In this document: positions 61,296-64,000 of the stretch, in pieces | Layout: each line of letters opens with the position of its first letter | Position numbering within the stretch: position 1 is the first letter of the stretch | Assembly (NCBI GenBank): GCA_021199655.1 | Contig: JAJQHQ010000110.1 | Location: forward strand, 1 to 64,000 | Direction of reading: 5' to 3' | Source: Lachnospiraceae bacterium | GTDB lineage: Bacteria; Bacillota; Clostridia; Lachnospirales; Lachnospiraceae | Length of the DNA stretch: 64,000 nucleotides | Notes under the pieces: generated by a model | Seen by the model: only the letters and a program-made list of their open reading frames with translations | Databases searched by the model: none | Told to the model about the DNA's origin: nothing | Position numbers and translations under genes: made by a program

Positions 61296-61421
61296 ATTTG
61301 CACCGCCTTTCTTGTACTATTTACCGTACTGTTTACTGTACAATAAGTATAAGATATTATTCCAGAAATGTTAATGTGTCATGTATGAGAATCGTGAATA
61401 GCTTTATGCTTCCGCTTCTGA

Positions 61422-61595
61422 AGTGAAAAAATAGCTTCTATCGTAAAACACGGCAGTTTATACAGAATTACCGTATCGAATCTGCTCGGCCGCGCACAGA
61501 CAAGTACAACAATGAATATTTATTCTCACGCACTTAAAAAGAAAGATCAGGAAGCCGCTGATACTCTGAGTAATATGCTGAAAAGAAACGCATAA
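61422..61595 (+). pseudogene. C-terminal remnant of a tyrosine recombinase
   Basis: No start; the frame gives LYRITVSNLLGRAQTSTTMN then IYSHALKKKDQEAADTLSNM LKRNA and a TAA. This is the end of a phage-type integrase: box with LG(H/R), STTMNIY (catalytic Tyr) and helical tail. The usual His of LGH is Arg. It marks a lost integrative element. The rest of 61296-61624 shows no gene. Confidence 0.85.
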
Positions 61596-61624
61596 AATTC
61601 CAAAAACGTTAACTAATTTTGTCT

Positions 61625-62176
61625 TTACAGACTCCCTTTCAGTTCCGCAAAGTCTATCAGCAAATCCCCGTTGTAAATTCCTGCAGGCACCCTGTCTGAC
61701 ATCGTATAACTGCCGCCATTCTCGCCTTTAAAGTCATAGACAGTGACAGAGTCCTTCTCATGATCAACAATCCAATATTCCAGGACACCGGCCTTGCGGT
61801 ATTTGAACATCTTCTTGAAATAATCCATTGACCTGCTTGACGATGAAACGATCTCAATCACCCAGTCTGGCGCTCCATTACAGCCTTTATCATCCAGTTT
61901 GGACGGATCGCACACCACTGTAATATCCGGTTCAAGATAATTATAATCATCCTCATTCAGAAAGACTGCAAACGGTGCGGCATAGACCTTACATTTTCCT
62001 TTATTGTCCTGAATGTAGCTGCTTATACATCTAGACAAAAACATACTAATCTCCTGATGTATTCTTGACGGAGTTGCCATATCATACATAACGCCATCTA
62101 TTAGTTCTGCTCTCTCGCCGTCTGGCAGGTCATAGATATCCTGTACCGTGTAAACTCGCTCTTTTGCTAATGGCAT
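61625..62176 (-). CDS. Uma2 family endonuclease-like protein
   Basis: 183 residues from MPLAKERVYT, with GGGGGTG upstream; a longer frame is not supported. Uma2/DUF820 features: YTVQDIYDLPDGERAELIDG, EPDITVVCDPSKLDDKG, PDWVIEIVSSSS and EYWIVDHEKD, a PD-(D/E)xK-like core (D-E-K-type residues appear intact). Role uncertain; often in mobile regions. The copy of the palindromic repeat lies upstream. Confidence 0.85.
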   Translation of the reverse strand: MPLAKERVYTVQDIYDLPDGERAELIDGVMYDMATPSRIHQEISMFLSRCISSYIQDNKGKCKVYAAPFAVFLNEDDYNYLEPDITVVCDPSKLDDKGCNGAPDWVIEIVSSSSRSMDYFKKMFKYRKAGVLEYWIVDHEKDSVTVYDFKGENGGSYTMSDRVPAGIYNGDLLIDFAELKGSL

Positions 62177-62317
62177 TATAACACCCCCAGTTCTTTTATG
62201 CAGACAGTATAACATAAACAGACGGCTACTTCCATACCCTGTTTCAAATCGTGGCATGGAACAGCCGCTTCATTCAATTATGCGCATTTCGCTGTATATA
62301 AGAATTTAATAGAGAAA

Positions 62318-62456
62318 TCGTAACTATTCAGGACAGTACCTCGCACTTGCTGCGAGGTACGTATGAAAACATAAATATTACAAGGGAAAATCCCATCGCG
62401 CAGCGATTTTAAATGGATTTTCCCTCGTAACGGTGAAGGTACTGAACAGTTACGAG
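62318..62456. repeat. dispersed palindromic repeat, copy 7 (composite)
   Basis: Left CGTAACTATTCAGGACAGTA, a small hairpin ACCTCGCA/TGCGAGGT, then GGGAAAATCC...GGATTTTCCC around ATCGCGCAGCGAT, and right GTGAAGGTACTGAACAGTTA CGA. Ends form a long inverted repeat (about 139 bases), like a MITE. Confidence 0.78.
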
Positions 62457-62460
62457 CAAT

Positions 62461-62496
62461 CATCGAAAAAGAGCCGAATCAGGCTCTTTTTCGATG
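62461..62496 (-). terminator. terminator of the sigma/anti-sigma operon
   Basis: CATCGAAAAAGAGCC and GGCTCTTTTTCGATG form a 15-bp perfect stem; T tracts on both sides. Confidence 0.88.
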
Positions 62497-62534
62497 TGGA
62501 AATTAATATGATAGCGGCACAACTATAATTTGAA

Positions 62535-63143
62535 TCAGTCTACAATCGTATACGCGTCAGAGGAACCCTCCGGCGAATCCGATGATGTCAGGCTATATCC
62601 GCCGCTGCCATTTGACTTTATGTCGAAATAGGTCATCGTCCCATTATCTTTGATTGCCACTTTACAGCTTTTGCTGCTTCCGGACAGATATTCTGTAATA
62701 TCCACTTTATGGGACTCGTAATAAAGCCATATAGTGCCGTCTTCATCAGTCTCTACACTGGTCGAAAAGCCCTCAAAGACTTCATCGGCAGAGAGCGCGG
62801 TCTCTTCTCCTGAAGCACTTATGGAAACACCTTTGCCATAAGCTTCCTGAGTAGTACCATCTTCTGTCCAGGTAAATGTATAACTGTCATCTGTTTCGAC
62901 AGTCACATCCACAACTTTCTGTTCGCCATTAATCCATCCATGGATTCTGGTCTGAATGCCGCCAAGATCTGTAGCATAGGCAGTCATGCTTCCTGCCACG
63001 ATGGCCGCGCAGGCACATGCTGCGATAAGCTGTTTTCTGCGGCTGTTTCTTTTATTTTTCTGCATTTTTTCTACCTCCAAAGAAATGTGATCGGAGGCAT
63101 GAAGCACCGAAAACGCCTCTTTGTATTTCTCCTTATTCGTCAT
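62535..63143 (-). CDS. anti-sigma-like membrane protein
   Basis: 202 residues. Short cytoplasmic N terminus (MTNKEKYKEAFSVLHASDHI), basic region KNKRNSRRK, one membrane helix (about 37-56), and an extracellular acidic Ser/Thr/Gly-rich C-terminal half with no enzyme motif. Its start overlaps the end of the sigma gene by 11 bases, with AAGGAGG inside the sigma gene, so translation is coupled. It very likely inhibits that sigma factor and senses an external signal. Confidence 0.75.
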   Translation of the reverse strand: MTNKEKYKEAFSVLHASDHISLEVEKMQKNKRNSRRKQLIAACACAAIVAGSMTAYATDLGGIQTRIHGWINGEQKVVDVTVETDDSYTFTWTEDGTTQEAYGKGVSISASGEETALSADEVFEGFSTSVETDEDGTIWLYYESHKVDITEYLSGSSKSCKVAIKDNGTMTYFDIKSNGSGGYSLTSSDSPEGSSDAYTIVD

Positions 63144-63615
63144 CGTCCCATTCCTCCTTTAATGCTTCTCGAAGAAGTTTACGTCCCCGCATGAGCCGGA
63201 TTTTTATATTTGATTCGCTCAAATTTAATATTTCCGCAATTTCCCGCACCGAATAATCCTCATAATAATACAGGTGTATAACAATCCGTTGCTTTTCCGG
63301 CAGCTTCATAACCTGGGCAAAAAGGTTTTCCGAATCGTCACTTTTAAATTGCAGTGTTTCCGTGTATTCATCCAGAGAAACCCGGTTCCTGCGCCAAAAC
63401 GATCGGTTGATATCTTTCGCCCTGTTGATTGCCACCCGTAACAGCCAGGAACGAATGCGCTGTTCATCTTCAAAGCATTTTTCTGATAAATAGTATTGAA
63501 GGAACGTATCCTGAACCACGTCATCCGCATCCGCAGCATTTTTACAGATATGGAATGCAGCAGCAAATACATTATCCTTGTATCGTTCCAGCAATACTTC
63601 TGTTGGTATTTTCAT
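63133..63615 (-). CDS. ECF-type sigma-70 family RNA polymerase sigma factor
   Basis: 160 residues. Region 2 is seen as FAAAFHICKNAADADDVVQD TF, and region 4 as KLPEKQRIVIHLYYYEDYSV REIAEILNLSESNIKIRLMRG with a helix-turn-helix. No sigma-1.1 part. GGGAGCGC precedes the ATG. Two-gene operon with the anti-sigma-like gene, ending in a strong terminator. Confidence 0.93.
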   Translation of the reverse strand: MKIPTEVLLERYKDNVFAAAFHICKNAADADDVVQDTFLQYYLSEKCFEDEQRIRSWLLRVAINRAKDINRSFWRRNRVSLDEYTETLQFKSDDSENLFAQVMKLPEKQRIVIHLYYYEDYSVREIAEILNLSESNIKIRLMRGRKLLREALKEEWDDDE

Positions 63616-63956
63616 GAGCGCTCCCTATCACATGGATATGTGAAATCACTACATTTTTAGTTTCGAGACAGGGTTCTTTTATTTTGTCTGTCTTAAAAGG
63701 CCTTTCACTAATAAAACGATTCTAACCGGAAAATGGTTACAAAAAAATTTACTTTTTTTGAAAAATTTCTGCTGCAGCCCTGCCTGCACATCTGCCTCAT
63801 GTAGCTATTTTAGTGATTGAATGGAATTAACGCTTAACATTACTCTACAGTCAAAATGGTGTATTCTGAGGCATTTTAAAATATAATATGCTTACCTGAG
63901 GAGCCGGGGGACGTCTCTCACCTGAACTGAGTACCTATCGGGGAGGAGTGATTATT
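63616..63956. other. intergenic region between sigma gene and holin-like ORF
   Basis: No gene is seen. A candidate -10 TATAAT lies at 63882-63887 for the holin-like ORF, and GAGCCGGGGGACG...ACCTATCGGGGAGG forms its leader. AT-rich; no clear terminator. Confidence 0.4.
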
Positions 63957-64000
63957 ATGAGTACATACGAAGGAATCATGGTTTTACTGACTGTTGCTTC
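63957..64000 (+). CDS. holin-like toxin ORF, partial
   Basis: MSTYEGIMVLLTVA and onward, cut by the window end. MSTYE followed by a hydrophobic helix is typical of the small holin-like toxins (Hol-Tox) of Firmicutes. GGGGAGGAGTG lies 9 bases before the ATG. The antisense partner, if any, is outside the window. Confidence 0.65.
   Translation, partial: MSTYEGIMVLLTVA

Overview
The window looks like a chromosomal segment of a gut-type Clostridia bacterium, most likely Lachnospiraceae. Evidence is the purine-rich AGGAGG-type ribosome binding sites, Firmicute sigma-A promoters, a QTGD-type wall-anchored giant adhesin with many SpaA/Cna-B-like domains, an archaeal-type ProS, many AAA/DUF4143-type ATPases, and small holin-like toxin ORFs. 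Most genes lie on the minus strand. Species cannot be named from the sequence alone.

Layout. 0-10 kb: folC, a secreted DUF6612-like protein, a Csp-like subtilase, a DUF805 membrane protein, a membrane-anchored amidase, an SPFH protein behind a probable yybP-ykoY (Mn2+) riboswitch, and an Abi_2/AbiF HEPN protein behind a compact promoter-RNA-terminator unit that looks like an RNA antitoxin. 10-12 kb: remnants of an integrated element (zinc-ribbon protein, S1-like fragment fused to a frameshifted doc, intact phd). 12-17 kb: a LysR regulator, LigM-like THF-dependent O-demethylase and MFS transporter module, bracketed by a secreted protein gene and a truncated direct-repeat copy of its 3' end; then mazEF. 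18-23 kb: a DUF234 ATPase, an AlbA_2/ATPase-fold regulator with ten helically phased iterons upstream, and a cytidylate-kinase-like protein. 23-28 kb: the complete branched-chain amino acid ABC transporter livKHMGF. 28-32 kb: proS, an AAA_14/DUF4143 ATPase, and a 33-residue hydrophobic peptide gene. 32-47 kb: one 5020-residue surface protein whose promoter spacer is a run of ten G residues. 47-52 kb: three more AAA-type ATPases, one frameshifted. 52-60 kb: PHP phosphoesterase, serA, GH29 fucosidase, a two-gene ThrE exporter, rsmI and a PanE-like reductase. 60-64 kb: MazG-like protein, yefM with frameshifted yoeB, an integrase tail remnant, Uma2, an ECF sigma/anti-sigma pair, and the start of a holin-like toxin.

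The most notable signals are regulatory: the manganese riboswitch ahead of SPFH, the AbiF-linked RNA, the phase-variable-looking poly-G promoter of the giant adhesin, and the 11-bp-phased iteron array. A dispersed palindromic repeat family (core like GTAACTGTTCAGTACC) recurs between genes, mainly in the right half. Several genes differ from an intact frame by one base in a short homopolymer (doc, yoeB, an AAA ATPase), so either slippage-driven decay or sequencing error must be considered.
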